A DNA stretch of 64,000 bases from Gammaproteobacteria bacterium (GCA_028817275.1 JAPPPZ010000057.1:1-64000); one strand, 5' to 3'. Counted from the first letter of the stretch, positions 9,817 through 18,756 are shown. The notes: generated by a model from the letters alone, not told the origin. Translations and numbers: made by a program.

Positions 9817-10645
9817 GAAACAACGATTTTTTTGAATCCCGAATACGTTTCCGCGCAGCCGCGCAGTACTCCCGGGAAACATCCATCCCTATCCACTCTC
9901 TTCCGCAGGACTCAGCGGCAATGGCGGTGGTGCCGCTGCCCAGGAACGGGTCGAGAACCACGCCGCCCGGGGTGGCGGACACACAGCGGCGGGCCAACTC
10001 CACCGGGAAAGGGGCCGGATGGCGGTTGCCGCGCTCCTGCGGAATGGTCCACACATCGCCCTGGGCGTTGGCCCTGGGCGCCAGGCGAAAATCTTTGCCG
10101 GCAATCATGTAAATGACTTCGTAGGTCGGAAGAAAATATCCGGGGTTGAAATTAATGCCGCCTTTCCGCTTCCAGATAATAATCTGGCGCACCGGGAAAC
10201 CGCTGACAATTTCCGTGCGGTCCTGCAACAGGCCGTTTTGCACCCGCCACTTGTGGTTGTAGAAAATCACGCCGTCCCTGCGCAAAACCCTCACCATTGC
10301 CGACAAGCATTCCCTCTGCCACGCGACATAGTCGACATAGGGCATGTCATCGCCGTGCTTCTCGTAGCCTTTTTGCAGCGCGGCATTGGGCCATTTTCCG
10401 CCGCGCCCGCATTTGAGGCCGTTGCCGGTGCTGTTGCGAATGTTGTAAGGCGGGCTGGTGACGACCACGCCGACCGAATTGGCCGGCATTTTTTTCATCA
10501 GGCGGATGCAGTCACCGTGGTGGACTTTGCCAAGCCAGGGGGACAGATTTTCACCGCCGTCACCGACTCTGCCGGTCATGCGGCGGCGGTTGGACGAAAC
10601 GAGGCGGACTTGCTTCCCGCTGGCTTTAATTCCGGCAACCATCAC
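9791..10645 (-). CDS. DNA methyltransferase of the first RM system (N4-cytosine/N6-adenine type)
   Basis: 284 residues, or 262 if translation begins at the internal Met at 10579. The catalytic motif IV, VVTSPPYNIRNS, comes before the SAM-binding motif I, LDPFLGSGTTAIAA, the order of beta-class amino-methyltransferases. SPPY favours N4-cytosine methylation, as in M.BcnI, but N6-adenine cannot be excluded. GKVHHGDCIRLMKKMPANS is the usual lead-in for such enzymes. It protects host DNA against the nuclease encoded immediately downstream, whose start it overlaps, so the pair is probably one transcript with the methylase first. Confidence 0.87.
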   Translation of the reverse strand: MMVAGIKASGKQVRLVSSNRRRMTGRVGDGGENLSPWLGKVHHGDCIRLMKKMPANSVGVVVTSPPYNIRNSTGNGLKCGRGGKWPNAALQKGYEKHGDDMPYVDYVAWQRECLSAMVRVLRRDGVIFYNHKWRVQNGLLQDRTEIVSGFPVRQIIIWKRKGGINFNPGYFLPTYEVIYMIAGKDFRLAPRANAQGDVWTIPQERGNRHPAPFPVELARRCVSATPGGVVLDPFLGSGTTAIAAESCGREWIGMDVSREYCAAARKRIRDSKKSLFHESAAIKR

Positions 10646-10684
10646 CGCAAAAATACACCAGAATCCGCGACCGGCACAACAGCA

Positions 10685-11764
10685 TTAGTGCGGAAACGGC
10701 CACAGCCGCAATTTCTCCTTCGCTATCTGCCACAGGCGCGCGAGGCCGTGGGGTTCCACGATGAGGAAGAAAATAATCAGCGCGCCGAACACCATGAATT
10801 CTATGTGGCTGACCAGGGTGCTGGAGATTTGCAGGTTGAACAGGGCCGGGGCGTTGTTGAGGAACACCGGCAGCAGGGTGATGAAAGCGGCGCCGAGGAA
10901 GGAGCCGAGGATGCTGCCGAGGCCGCCGATGATAATCATGAACAGGATGGCGAAGGAGCGGTTGATGTCAAAGGCGGTGGGCTCCACGATGTTGATGTAG
11001 CAGAACGACCACAGGGCGCCGGCGACGCCGCAGTAGAAGGAACTGATGGCGAAAGCGGTGAGTTTGGTTTTGAGCGGGCGGATGCCGATGATCTCGGCGG
11101 CGATGTCCATGTCGCGGATGGCCATCCACTCGCGCCCTATTCTGCCGCGCACCAGGTTTTTGGCCAGCAGCGCAAGGATGGCGGTGAGGGCCAGCACCAG
11201 ATAGTAGCGCGCTTCCACCGACGCGCTGGCGCCGGTCACCGGCACGCCGAACATCTCGCGCGGCGGCGCGGTGGGCACGCCGGAGATGCTGTAGTTCACA
11301 AACCACGGCACCTTGGTGAACAGCCACAGCAGAAAAAATTGCGCGGCCAACGTGGTCACCGCGAGGTAGAAACCTTTGATGCGCAAACTGGGGATGCCGA
11401 ACACGATGCCCACCGCGGCCGCCGACAGCCCGGACAGCGCGAACACCACCACCATGTTCAACTCCGGAAATGCGGTGGTGAACTTGTAGGCCATGTAGGC
11501 GCCGCAGGCCATGAAACCGCCGGCGCCGAGGGACAACTGGCCGGCGTAGCCGGTGAGCAGGTTCAGGCCGATGGCGGCGATGGACAGAATCAGCACCGGC
11601 AGGAAGATGGTGCTGAGCCAGTATTCGCTGGCCACCAGCGGCACCCCGCATGCCATCACTGCCGCCGCCAGCACAAACCAGCGGTCCAGCGCGATGGGAA
11701 ACAGCGCTTGGTCTTCAGCGTAGGTGGATTTGAAATCGCCGGCTTCGCGGTAGAACATGGTCAA
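10685..11764 (-). CDS. livM: Branched-chain amino-acid type ABC permease LivM
   Basis: 359 residues with eight or more hydrophobic segments and the LivM signature GLNLLTGYAGQLSLGAGGFMACGAY, plus the cytoplasmic coupling loop IGREWMAIRDMDIAAEIIGI and the end segment FFLIVEPHGLARLWQIAKEKLRLWPFPH. Its start overlaps the livH stop by 4 bp. In related operons a periplasmic binding protein and a second ATPase (LivF) follow; here the next genes are the RM pair, so the import system is incomplete in this window. The substrate may be amino acids or small acids rather than strictly leucine. Confidence 0.87.
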   Translation of the reverse strand: MTMFYREAGDFKSTYAEDQALFPIALDRWFVLAAAVMACGVPLVASEYWLSTIFLPVLILSIAAIGLNLLTGYAGQLSLGAGGFMACGAYMAYKFTTAFPELNMVVVFALSGLSAAAVGIVFGIPSLRIKGFYLAVTTLAAQFFLLWLFTKVPWFVNYSISGVPTAPPREMFGVPVTGASASVEARYYLVLALTAILALLAKNLVRGRIGREWMAIRDMDIAAEIIGIRPLKTKLTAFAISSFYCGVAGALWSFCYINIVEPTAFDINRSFAILFMIIIGGLGSILGSFLGAAFITLLPVFLNNAPALFNLQISSTLVSHIEFMVFGALIIFFLIVEPHGLARLWQIAKEKLRLWPFPH

Positions 11765-12720
11765 ACCCGCTCAATGATTCGTTCGCCGAACAGGCCTTGC
11801 GGCCGGAACAGCAGGAACACCAGCGCGAGGATGTAGGCGAACCATTCTTCAATGGCGCCGCCCAGCGCCTGGCCCCAGAAAACCTCGGCCACTTTCTCGC
11901 CGACGCCGACAATGAGCCCGCCGACGATGGCGCCGGGGATGGAGGTGAAGCCGCCGAGGATCAGCACCGGCAGCGCCTTCAGCGCAATCACCGACAAACT
12001 GAACTGCACGCCGAGTTTCTGCCCCCACATGATGCCGGCCACCAGCGCCACCGCGCCGGCCACCGCCCACACGATGAACCAAATCTGCTGCAGCGGAATG
12101 CCGATGGACAGCGCCGCCTGGTGGTCGTCGGCAACCGCGCGCAGCGCGCGGCCGACGCGCGTGTAATGAAAAAAGAAAGCGAGCACCGCGACCATGATGC
12201 TGGCCGCGGCCGCGGCCACCAGGTCGTTCTGCTGAATTAAAATCTCGCCGACAAACAGCGCGCCGTCGGGCAGGCCGATGTCCAACTCATGCACATCGCC
12301 GCCCCACAGCAACTCGCCGAAGCCCTCGAGAAAAAACGCGATGCCGATGGTGGACATGAACAGGATGATGTGCTCCTGGTTGACCAGCGGCCGCAGCACC
12401 ACGCGCTCCACCACAAAAGCCAAAGCCACCATGATTGCCAGGGTGAGGGGAAACGCAATCCACAGCGCCGCGCCCATTTCCAGAAAGCCGACAAAGCACA
12501 GCGCGGCGAACAGCACCATGGTGCCCTGCGCAAAATTGAACACGCCGGAAGCCTTGAAAATCAACACAAAGCCGAGCGCCACCAGCGAATACATCACCCC
12601 GGCCATCAGCCCGCCGATCACCACTTCAAGAAAGAACAGCGGCGCTTCAATAATGCCGCCCACCGGCGCGGCGAAGAAGGTGTGAAAAAACTCACCCACG
12701 CGCCACCCCCAGGTATGCAT
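11761..12720 (-). CDS. livH: Branched-chain amino-acid type ABC permease LivH
   Basis: 319 residues, all-helical membrane protein. LivH motifs: GLMAGVMYSLVALGFVLIFK, SGVFNFAQGTMVLFAA, RALRAVADDHQAALSIGI and ILGGFTSIPGAIVGGLIVG. It forms the channel with LivM. The 5' end overlaps the end of livG by about 29 bp and the stop overlaps livM, so livG-livH-livM is translated as a coupled unit from the minus strand. Confidence 0.87.
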   Translation of the reverse strand: MHTWGWRVGEFFHTFFAAPVGGIIEAPLFFLEVVIGGLMAGVMYSLVALGFVLIFKASGVFNFAQGTMVLFAALCFVGFLEMGAALWIAFPLTLAIMVALAFVVERVVLRPLVNQEHIILFMSTIGIAFFLEGFGELLWGGDVHELDIGLPDGALFVGEILIQQNDLVAAAAASIMVAVLAFFFHYTRVGRALRAVADDHQAALSIGIPLQQIWFIVWAVAGAVALVAGIMWGQKLGVQFSLSVIALKALPVLILGGFTSIPGAIVGGLIVGVGEKVAEVFWGQALGGAIEEWFAYILALVFLLFRPQGLFGERIIERV

Positions 12721-13477
12721 CCACCACCGCCTGGTCGCCGCGCACCTCGGCCGGCGTTCCGTCGGCCAGTTTTTTGCCGTGGTCGAGCACCACCACGCGG
12801 TCGGAAATATCCATCACCACCCCCATGTCATGCTCAATCAGCGCGATAGTTGTGCCGAACTGTTCGTTCACATCCAGAATAAACCGGCACATGTCCTCCT
12901 TCTCCTCCAGATTCATGCCGGCCATGGGCTCGTCCAGCAGCAGCAGGTCCGGCTCGGCGGCCAGCGCGCGGCCGAGTTCCACGCGCTTTTGCAAACCGTA
13001 GGGCAGCCGCCCCACCGGTACCCGGCGGATTGCCTGAATCTCGAGAAAATCAATGATGCCCTCCACAAAGGCGCGGTTTTCCATTTCCTCGCGCCGCGCC
13101 GGGCCGATGTGCAGCGCCTGCCACAAAAAGCCGCGCTTCATTTTGTGCACGCGCCCGGTCATGATGTTGTCCAGCGCCGACATGCCGCGAAACAGCGCGA
13201 TGTTCTGAAACGTCCGCGCAATGCCGGCGGCGGCCGCGGCGTGCGGTTTCATTTGCGCGCGGCGGCGGTTTTTGTAGGTGATGCTGCCTTTTTGCGGATG
13301 GTAGAAACCGTTAATCACATTCAGCATGGAACTTTTGCCGGCACCGTTGGGCCCGATAATGGCGCGCACCTCGCCGCGCATGACGTCAAAACTCACCTCC
13401 TCCAGCGCGCGCACGCCGCCGAAAGCAAGGGAAATATTTTCCACCTTCAGCAGCGCCTCGTTTTTTTCGCCCACCAT
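12692..13477 (-). CDS. livG: Branched-chain amino-acid type ABC ATPase LivG
   Basis: 261 residues from the ATG at 13477, which overlaps the stop of the upstream synthetase (ATGA); a longer frame to 13510 would run into that gene. Walker A GPNGAGKSS, Q-loop RTFQNIALFRGMSALDNI, degenerate signature PYGLQKRVELGRAL, Walker B LLLLDEPMAGMN and the switch EHDMGVVMDIS are all present. The LivG-type insert after the Q-loop distinguishes it from LivF. It energises LivHM; no LivF is found in the window. Confidence 0.88.
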   Translation of the reverse strand: MVGEKNEALLKVENISLAFGGVRALEEVSFDVMRGEVRAIIGPNGAGKSSMLNVINGFYHPQKGSITYKNRRRAQMKPHAAAAAGIARTFQNIALFRGMSALDNIMTGRVHKMKRGFLWQALHIGPARREEMENRAFVEGIIDFLEIQAIRRVPVGRLPYGLQKRVELGRALAAEPDLLLLDEPMAGMNLEEKEDMCRFILDVNEQFGTTIALIEHDMGVVMDISDRVVVLDHGKKLADGTPAEVRGDQAVVDAYLGVARG

Positions 13478-15420
13478 CACGCCGCCTCCGCCAGCGGCTG
13501 CGGCGCGCACGGCTCGGCGTCCATGATTTGCAAATCGCCGCTGACCGCGCCGACGCGGCCGTCCTCAAACGTCACCGCCACTTCCACAAAGCAATGCGAC
13601 TCGCCGCCGTAAAGCGCATCCACCAGCACCGCGTATTTTTCCACAATGTGGCGGCGCCGCACTTTGCGCGTACGGGTGAGTTCACCGTCGTCAGCGTCCA
13701 ACTCCTTGTGCAGCACGACGAAGCGGCGGATTTGCGAATTGCACAACTGTTTGTCGGCGGCCAGGCCGCGGTTCACCGTTTGCACACTGTCCGCAATCAT
13801 CGCATACACTTCCGGCCGCGCCGCCAGTTCCTGGTAACTGGCGTAGGGAATGTTGTTGCGCTCGGCCCAGTTGCCCACCGCCTCCAGGTCAATGTTCACC
13901 AGCGCCGCGCAAAAATCCCGCCGGTCGCCAAACACCACCGCCTCTTTAATGTGCGGGAAGAATTTTAATTTATTTTCAATGAACTTCGGCGCAAACAACG
14001 TGCCGTCGTTAAGTTTGCCCACATCAGCGGCGCGGTCCACAATGTGCAGATGCCCGCGCTCATCCAGAAAGCCGGCGTCACCGGTGCGCACCCAGCCGTC
14101 CTCGGTTCTGGTTTTTGCCGTGGCCTCGGGGTTTTTGTAGTAGGACTGAAACACGCCGGGGCTGCGGTAAAGCACCTCGCCGTTGTCGCCGAAGCGCAAC
14201 TCCACCTGCGGCGACGGCTTGCCCACGCTGTCCGGGTAAACCTCGCCGTCGGGCTGCGCGGTGACAAAAACCGCGCCCTCGGTCTGGCCGTATAACTGCT
14301 TGATGTTCATCCCCAGGGAACGGTAAAAATCAAAAATCTCCGGCCCGATGGCTTCACCGGCGGTGTACGCCAGCCGCACCCGGCCGAAACCCATGGCGTC
14401 TTTCAGCGGCTCATACACCAGCCAGCGCCCCAGCGCATACAAAAACCGCTGCCCGGCCGCCACCGGTTTGCGGTTGAGAATATCGGCGCCGACGCGCCGC
14501 GCAACGCCGAGAAAAAAACCAAACATTTTTTTCTTCACCGCGCCGGCGTCCTCCATCCGGATCATCACCGTCGTCAGCAGACTTTCAAAAATTCTCGGCG
14601 GCGCGAAAAAGTACGTGGGCCCGATTTCGCGCATGTCATGCATCACCGTGGCCGCGCTTTCCGGGCAACTCACGCAAAAGCCGGCGCAGTACGCCTGGCC
14701 ATATGAAAAAATGTGGTCGCCCACCCAGGCCATGGGCAGGTAGGCCAGCACCTCCTCGCGCTCGCTCAGGCGGTCAAACTTCACCAGGTTCCGGCAGGTC
14801 ACCAGCACGTTCTCATGGCTCAGCACCACGCCCTTGGGCTCGCCGGTGGTGCCGGAAGTGTATAACAGCACCGCCGCATCGCCGCCGCAACCCTGCGCGA
14901 TTTCGCGCTCCACAAAATCCGGCTGCGCCCGCGCATGGGCCCGCCCGGCGTCCAGCAGCGATTCGTAACTCTGCAAAATTTCATCGTCGTAGTGGCGCAT
15001 CCCGCGGCCGTCGGAGTACACAATTTTTTTAACCTCGGGGCAGCGCTCGCGCGCCTCCAGAATTTTGTCCACCTGCTCCTGGTCCTCCGCCACCACCAGC
15101 CGCGCGCCGGAATGGTCGAGCACAAACTGCGTCTCCGCCGCCACCGCATCCTGGTACAGCGGCACCGGCACCGCGCCCAGGCATTGCGCCGCGCACAGCG
15201 ACAAATACAACTCCGGCCGGTTGTCGCCGATCACCGCCACCCGCTCGCCGCGCCGCACCCCGGCCGCCGCAAAACCGCATGCCAGTTCATGAATCTCGCG
15301 CCGCGCATCAGCCCAGGTGAGAGTGCGCCAGATGCCGAACTCCTTCTCGCGCAACGCCGGCCGCCCGCCGCCATGCCGCGCCCGTTCCTCCAGCAGTTTC
15401 GGAAAAGTATCAGCCGCCAT
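13477..15420 (-). CDS. AMP-forming long-chain acyl-CoA synthetase
   Basis: 647 residues. The ANL-superfamily P-loop YTSGTTGEPKGVVLSHEN, the GQTEG motif, the A8 region RTGDAGFLDERGHLHIVDRAAD and the FAPKFIENKLK segment are present. The length and a bulky central insert match the long-chain ligases placed with Liv-type transporter genes in many proteobacteria. It activates a carboxylic acid with ATP and CoA. Its stop overlaps the livG start, so it heads a synthetase-livG-livH-livM operon; a link to uptake of an acid substrate is plausible. A TATACT -10 lies only about 7 bp upstream of the ATG, which would leave almost no leader. Confidence 0.87.
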   Translation of the reverse strand: MAADTFPKLLEERARHGGGRPALREKEFGIWRTLTWADARREIHELACGFAAAGVRRGERVAVIGDNRPELYLSLCAAQCLGAVPVPLYQDAVAAETQFVLDHSGARLVVAEDQEQVDKILEARERCPEVKKIVYSDGRGMRHYDDEILQSYESLLDAGRAHARAQPDFVEREIAQGCGGDAAVLLYTSGTTGEPKGVVLSHENVLVTCRNLVKFDRLSEREEVLAYLPMAWVGDHIFSYGQAYCAGFCVSCPESAATVMHDMREIGPTYFFAPPRIFESLLTTVMIRMEDAGAVKKKMFGFFLGVARRVGADILNRKPVAAGQRFLYALGRWLVYEPLKDAMGFGRVRLAYTAGEAIGPEIFDFYRSLGMNIKQLYGQTEGAVFVTAQPDGEVYPDSVGKPSPQVELRFGDNGEVLYRSPGVFQSYYKNPEATAKTRTEDGWVRTGDAGFLDERGHLHIVDRAADVGKLNDGTLFAPKFIENKLKFFPHIKEAVVFGDRRDFCAALVNIDLEAVGNWAERNNIPYASYQELAARPEVYAMIADSVQTVNRGLAADKQLCNSQIRRFVVLHKELDADDGELTRTRKVRRRHIVEKYAVLVDALYGGESHCFVEVAVTFEDGRVGAVSGDLQIMDAEPCAPQPLAEAA

Positions 15421-15624
15421 GGCCACAGTATAACCCGCCGCCCCATGGCATTGCCGCCGCCACTTTGGACGGTGCCGTCACCAGTTTGGACGGTGATGTC
15501 ACCATTTCCGGAACTGCAATTACCAGTTTCTGGACCGGCGCCATCATTTTCACCACTGCAACCATCACCTCCGCCGCTCGCACCACCGGAATCAGAACAC
15601 CGTTCACCGCTTCCTGCACTGCAC

Positions 15625-16338
15625 TCAGCGCGGTGGCAGGTGCCGCAGCGGGTTCACCGGTTTCCCCTCGCGGCGGATCTCAAAGTGCAGGGTTTCGGTG
15701 AACTTTCCCTCGCCGCCGACTTCGCCGATGGTTTCGCCGCGGCCGACTTGCCCGCCCTCGGCGACGCGGATGCTGCGGTTGTGGGCATATGCGCTGAGGT
15801 AGGCGGCGTCGTGTTTGATGATGATTAGGTTGCCGTAGCCGCGCAGGCCGTTGCCGGCATAGACCACGGTGCCGGCGGCGGCGGCCACCACCGGGGCGCC
15901 ACGGCGGGCGCGGATGTCGATGCCTTTGTTGCCGCGCGCGATGGAAAAAGTTTCGGCCACCTCGCCGCGCACCGGCCATACCCAGGTTCTTTTTGCGCCG
16001 CCGCCGGCCGGCGTTGGCGAAGGCGACGGTGAGGGCGAAGGTGACGGTTGCGCCGCGCGCGGCTTGCGTGCTTCTTGCGCCTCGCCCGGCGGCGGCCGCA
16101 GGCTGATTTTCTGCCCGGCGACAATGCGCTCCGGCGACGGCAGATTGTTCCAGCGCGCCAGGTCGCGGTAGTCCACGCCGTTGGCCCAGGCGATGCTGTA
16201 CAGCGTGTCGCCGGGCAGCACGGTGTGGACACTGCGGCCGGGCAGCAAGGCGTCGGAATAATCCGCCACCGGCGCCGGCGCCTGCGTTGTGCAGCCGGCC
16301 AGCAACGCGGTGAGAAAAAACAAAATGCGCGGGTTCAT
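15625..16338 (-). CDS. nlpD: NlpD-like lipoprotein with LysM and LytM (M23) domains
   Basis: 237 residues. The N-terminus is a lipoprotein signal ending in the lipobox LLAGC. A LysM domain follows (HTVLPGDTLYSIAWANGVDYRDLARWNNL...GQKISL), then a proline/serine linker (SPSPSPSPTP), then a LytM domain (GIDIRARRGAPVVAAAAGTVVYAGNGLRGYGNLIIIKH to LHFEIRREGKPVNPLRHL). The first zinc ligand position (His in active M23 enzymes) is Asn, so the domain is probably non-catalytic, as in NlpD, which activates AmiC amidase at division. It overlaps the upstream yqaA-like gene by 4 bp and closes a surE-pcm-yqaA-nlpD operon. Confidence 0.88.
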   Translation of the reverse strand: MNPRILFFLTALLAGCTTQAPAPVADYSDALLPGRSVHTVLPGDTLYSIAWANGVDYRDLARWNNLPSPERIVAGQKISLRPPPGEAQEARKPRAAQPSPSPSPSPSPTPAGGGAKRTWVWPVRGEVAETFSIARGNKGIDIRARRGAPVVAAAAGTVVYAGNGLRGYGNLIIIKHDAAYLSAYAHNRSIRVAEGGQVGRGETIGEVGGEGKFTETLHFEIRREGKPVNPLRHLPPR

Positions 16339-16922
16339 GCCGTCCACCATAAAAATAACGCCAGCAGCGCCACCACTGTCCAGCCGATTTTTTCAATGTG
16401 TTTTTCCACCATTGCGGCCAAACCCTCGCCGCCCCACACGACCAGCGCGCTCACCAGGTAAAAGCGCGCGCCGCGGCCGGCTAAGGAGGCGGCGATGAAC
16501 AGCGGCAGCGACAGCGACAGGAAGCCGGAGGTGAGGGTGAACAATTTATACGGCACCGGTGTGAAGCCGGCGACCAGGACGATGAGCACGCCGTATTCGC
16601 CGAACCATTCCTGGGTGCGTGCAAACACCTCGCCGGCGCCGTAGAATTTCACCAGCGGCGCGCCCAGTTCAAAGAAAAAGAATTTGCCGATGAAGTAACC
16701 GGCGACGCCGCCGGCCACCGACGACAACGTGGTGACCAAAGCCAGCCGCCACGCCCGGCTGCGCCGCAGCAGCACCATGGGCGCGAGCATCAAATCCGGC
16801 GGCAGGGGAAAGAAAGACGACTCGGCAAAACTCAGCGCCGCCAGATAGCCCTCGGCGTGGCGGTGGCGGGAGGCGCGCGCCATCCAGCGGTACAAGCCGG
16901 CAAAAATTCCGCGCCGCCCCAT
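16335..16922 (-). CDS. YqaA/DedA-family membrane protein (SNARE-associated/VTT)
   Basis: 195 residues from the ATG at 16922, which overlaps the pcm stop. Family features: AALSFAESSFFPLPPDLMLAPMV at the N-terminus, GYFIGKFFF, and the conserved GFTPVPYKLFTLTSGFLSL segment; about five membrane stretches. DedA/VTT relatives are linked to lipid-carrier recycling and membrane homeostasis. Its place between pcm and nlpD recurs in several gammaproteobacteria. A longer frame to 17009 is overlap with pcm and is not preferred. Confidence 0.82.
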   Translation of the reverse strand: MGRRGIFAGLYRWMARASRHRHAEGYLAALSFAESSFFPLPPDLMLAPMVLLRRSRAWRLALVTTLSSVAGGVAGYFIGKFFFFELGAPLVKFYGAGEVFARTQEWFGEYGVLIVLVAGFTPVPYKLFTLTSGFLSLSLPLFIAASLAGRGARFYLVSALVVWGGEGLAAMVEKHIEKIGWTVVALLALFLWWTA

Positions 16923-17557
16923 CAGTCGACTCCTTTGCGCAGCGGCACGAAAGTGACGCCCTCGTGCCATTCTTTGCTGATGCGGCTGCCGGCCCGGGTA
17001 TGCACACACAGACGCTGGCCGCCGTCCGGCCCCACCGGCAGCACCAGGCGGCCGCCGTCGGCCAGTTGGGCGGTGAGGCCCGGCGGCACCGCCGGCGGCG
17101 CGGCGGTGACCAGAATGCCGTCATATGGGGCGTGCGCCGGCCAGCCGTCATAACCGTCACGGTTGGCAAACTGCACATTGCGCAGGCGCAACTCGGCCAG
17201 CCGCTCCTGCGCCGGCCGCAGCAGCGCGCCGATGCGCTCCACGCTGAACACCTTGTCGCAGCAGTGGGCGAGGATGGCGGTCTGGTAGCCGGAGCCGGTG
17301 CCCACCTCAAGCACCCGGCCGAGGCGGCGCCGGCCGTCCAGCAGCAGTTGGGTCATCAGCGCGACCACGTACGGCTGCGAGATGGTCTGGTGGTGGCCGG
17401 TGGGCAGCGCGGTGTCCTCGTAGGCGCGCGAGGCCAGCGCTTCGTCAACGAACAAGTGGCGCGGCACCTCGGCCATCACCGCCAGCACTGTCTCATCGTC
17501 CGCGCCCTTGCCGCGCAGGCGGGCGATCAGCCGCTCACGGGTGCGGCGCGAGGTCAT
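16922..17557 (-). CDS. pcm: Protein-L-isoaspartate O-methyltransferase
   Basis: 211 residues from the ATG at 17557 ([14 protein letters not shown]), the usual Pcm opening and length; the frame continues to 17614 but would add an atypical basic extension. Signatures: [37 protein letters not shown]-binding [15 protein letters not shown] and FVPLRKG at the end. The enzyme methylates damaged isoaspartyl residues in the cytoplasm to start their repair. It follows surE with 69 bp between and overlaps the next start. Confidence 0.92.
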   Translation of the reverse strand: MTSRRTRERLIARLRGKGADDETVLAVMAEVPRHLFVDEALASRAYEDTALPTGHHQTISQPYVVALMTQLLLDGRRRLGRVLEVGTGSGYQTAILAHCCDKVFSVERIGALLRPAQERLAELRLRNVQFANRDGYDGWPAHAPYDGILVTAAPPAVPPGLTAQLADGGRLVLPVGPDGGQRLCVHTRAGSRISKEWHEGVTFVPLRKGVD

Positions 17558-17626
17558 GCCGATGCCGTCCATGCGCCGGCGGCGCTGGGTTGCGGAGTCC
17601 ACAGTCGACTTCACCGCCGCCGCCGG

Positions 17627-18379
17627 CTACAGGGTGAACCTGCGCATCCAGTCGCGCAACTCGGGCAGCAGACTGTGGCGGGTGAGGTCCACCGACAGCG
17701 GCGTGACCGAAGTGTAACCGTTGTTGACGGCGTAGAAGTCGGTGCCTTCGCTGGCGTCCTGCACATCGCCGGCCGGGCCGACCCAGAAAATCTCGCGGCC
17801 GTTGGGGTCGGTGGCGCGCACCGCCGGCGCCGCCGGGTGGCGGTAGCCGAGGCGCGTCACCATGCAGCCGCGCAGCGCGCCCTGGGGGCGGTCGGGGATG
17901 TTGATGTTAAGGATGAGGTCGGGCGGCGGCGGCGTATGGCGGATGGCCTCCACCAGCCGCACCACCAGTTCGGCGGCCGGCTTGAAGTCCACCGCTTCGT
18001 AATTGCACAGCGACACGGCGAGGGCCGAGTAGCCGAGGAAGCGCCCTTCCATGGCCGCGGCCACGGTGCCGGAATACAGGACATCATCGCCGAGGTTGGC
18101 GCCGTGGTTGATGCCGGCAATCACCATGTCGGGCTTCTCGTCCATGAACCCGGTGAGGGCGAGATGCACGCAGTCGGTGGGCGTGCCGTCCACATAAAAA
18201 AAGCCGTTGCGCGCGCGGTGCACCCGCAACGGCCGGCGCAGGGTGAGGGAACTGCTGGCGCCGCTGCAGTCGCGGTCCGGCGCCACTACCGTCACCCGCG
18301 CATGGGGGCGCAACGTTTCCCACAAGCACTCCAGGCCCGGGGAGAGGTAGCCGTCGTCGTTGCTGAGCAGGATGTGCAT
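17627..18379 (-). CDS. surE: 5'/3'-nucleotidase SurE
   Basis: 250 residues, full length. The metal site LLSNDDGYLSPGLECLW opens the protein; VVAPDRDCSGASSSLTLRRPLRV and TDCVHLALTG, SGINHGANLGDDVLYSGTVAAAMEG (read here as AGINHGANLG...) complete the SurE signature. It dephosphorylates nucleoside monophosphates and polyphosphates, a stationary-phase function. It is the first gene of surE-pcm-yqaA-nlpD; the usual partner rpoS is not found after nlpD here. The leader runs straight out of the tRNA-Leu gene 17 bp upstream, so transcription may come partly from the tRNA promoter. Confidence 0.93.
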   Translation of the reverse strand: MHILLSNDDGYLSPGLECLWETLRPHARVTVVAPDRDCSGASSSLTLRRPLRVHRARNGFFYVDGTPTDCVHLALTGFMDEKPDMVIAGINHGANLGDDVLYSGTVAAAMEGRFLGYSALAVSLCNYEAVDFKPAAELVVRLVEAIRHTPPPPDLILNINIPDRPQGALRGCMVTRLGYRHPAAPAVRATDPNGREIFWVGPAGDVQDASEGTDFYAVNNGYTSVTPLSVDLTRHSLLPELRDWMRRFTL

Positions 18380-18396
18380 TGGTCGCCTGCGGAAAA

Positions 18397-18482
18397 TGGT
18401 GCCCGGGGCCGGATTTGAACCGGCACGGGATTACTCCCGAGGGATTTTAAGTCCCTTGCGTCTACCGTTCCGCCACCCGGGC
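18397..18482 (-). tRNA. leuZ: tRNA-Leu (UAA)
   Basis: 86 nt including an encoded CCA end. The acceptor stem GCCCGGG pairs with CCCGGGC. The anticodon loop CTTAAAA contains TAA. The long class II variable arm and TTCAAATC T-loop are clear. Third of a Gly-Cys-Leu cluster that matches the E. coli glyW-cysT-leuZ order. Confidence 0.96.
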
Positions 18483-18487
18483 CGGTG

Positions 18488-18561
18488 TGGAGGCTGAGGT
18501 CGGAATTGAACCGGCGTAAACGGCTTTGCAGGCCGCCGCATAACCACTCTGCCACTCAGCC
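18488..18561 (-). tRNA. cysT: tRNA-Cys (GCA)
   Basis: 74 nt including CCA. Acceptor stem GGCTGAG/CTCAGCC, anticodon loop CTGCAAA with GCA, and T-loop TTCAATTC. It lies 5 bp upstream of tRNA-Leu in the same transcription unit. Confidence 0.96.
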
Positions 18562-18583
18562 CCGGTGCGCCCGTATAAAAATC

Positions 18584-18659
18584 TGGAGCGGGAAACGAGG
18601 TTCGAACTCGCGACCTCAACCTTGGCAAGGTTGCGCTCTACCAGCTGAGCTATTCCCGC
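18584..18659 (-). tRNA. glyW: tRNA-Gly (GCC)
   Basis: 76 nt including CCA. Acceptor stem GCGGGAA/TTCCCGC, anticodon loop TTGCCAA with GCC, and T-loop TTCGAACC. First tRNA of the cluster, directly behind a strong promoter. Confidence 0.96.
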
Positions 18660-18668
18660 GTGGGGGGG

Positions 18669-18698
18669 ATTGTAGGGGGTGGGGGGCGGGGTTGTCAA
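18669..18698 (-). promoter_or_regulatory. Sigma-70 promoter of the tRNA Gly-Cys-Leu operon
   Basis: On the minus strand a perfect -35 TTGACA (18693-18698) is followed after 18 bp by TACAAT (18669-18674). The region between the -10 and the predicted start is a run of C residues, a GC-rich discriminator typical of stable-RNA promoters under stringent control. The predicted start is about 3 nt before tRNA-Gly. Confidence 0.75.
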
Positions 18699-18726
18699 AT
18701 GGCAAAAATTCAGGGCAGGCATGGGA

Positions 18727-18756
18727 TTGCGGGCTGCTTATAAACCGGGGTAGAAT
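18727..18756 (+). promoter_or_regulatory. Candidate promoter of the second RM methyltransferase
   Basis: TTGCGG (18727-18732), an 18-bp spacer and TAGAAT (18751-18756). The -10 overlaps the upstream in-frame ATG at 18755, which argues that translation begins at the ATG at 18797 instead, leaving a leader of about 34 nt. Confidence 0.45.

Noticed and set aside
15427-15624. Small open frames at 15465-15701 (+) and 15410-15619 (-), with an imperfect repeat of TTTGGACGGTG
   Set aside because: Low-complexity translation, no start signals, and overlap with nlpD; the two short repeats are too few to call an element.
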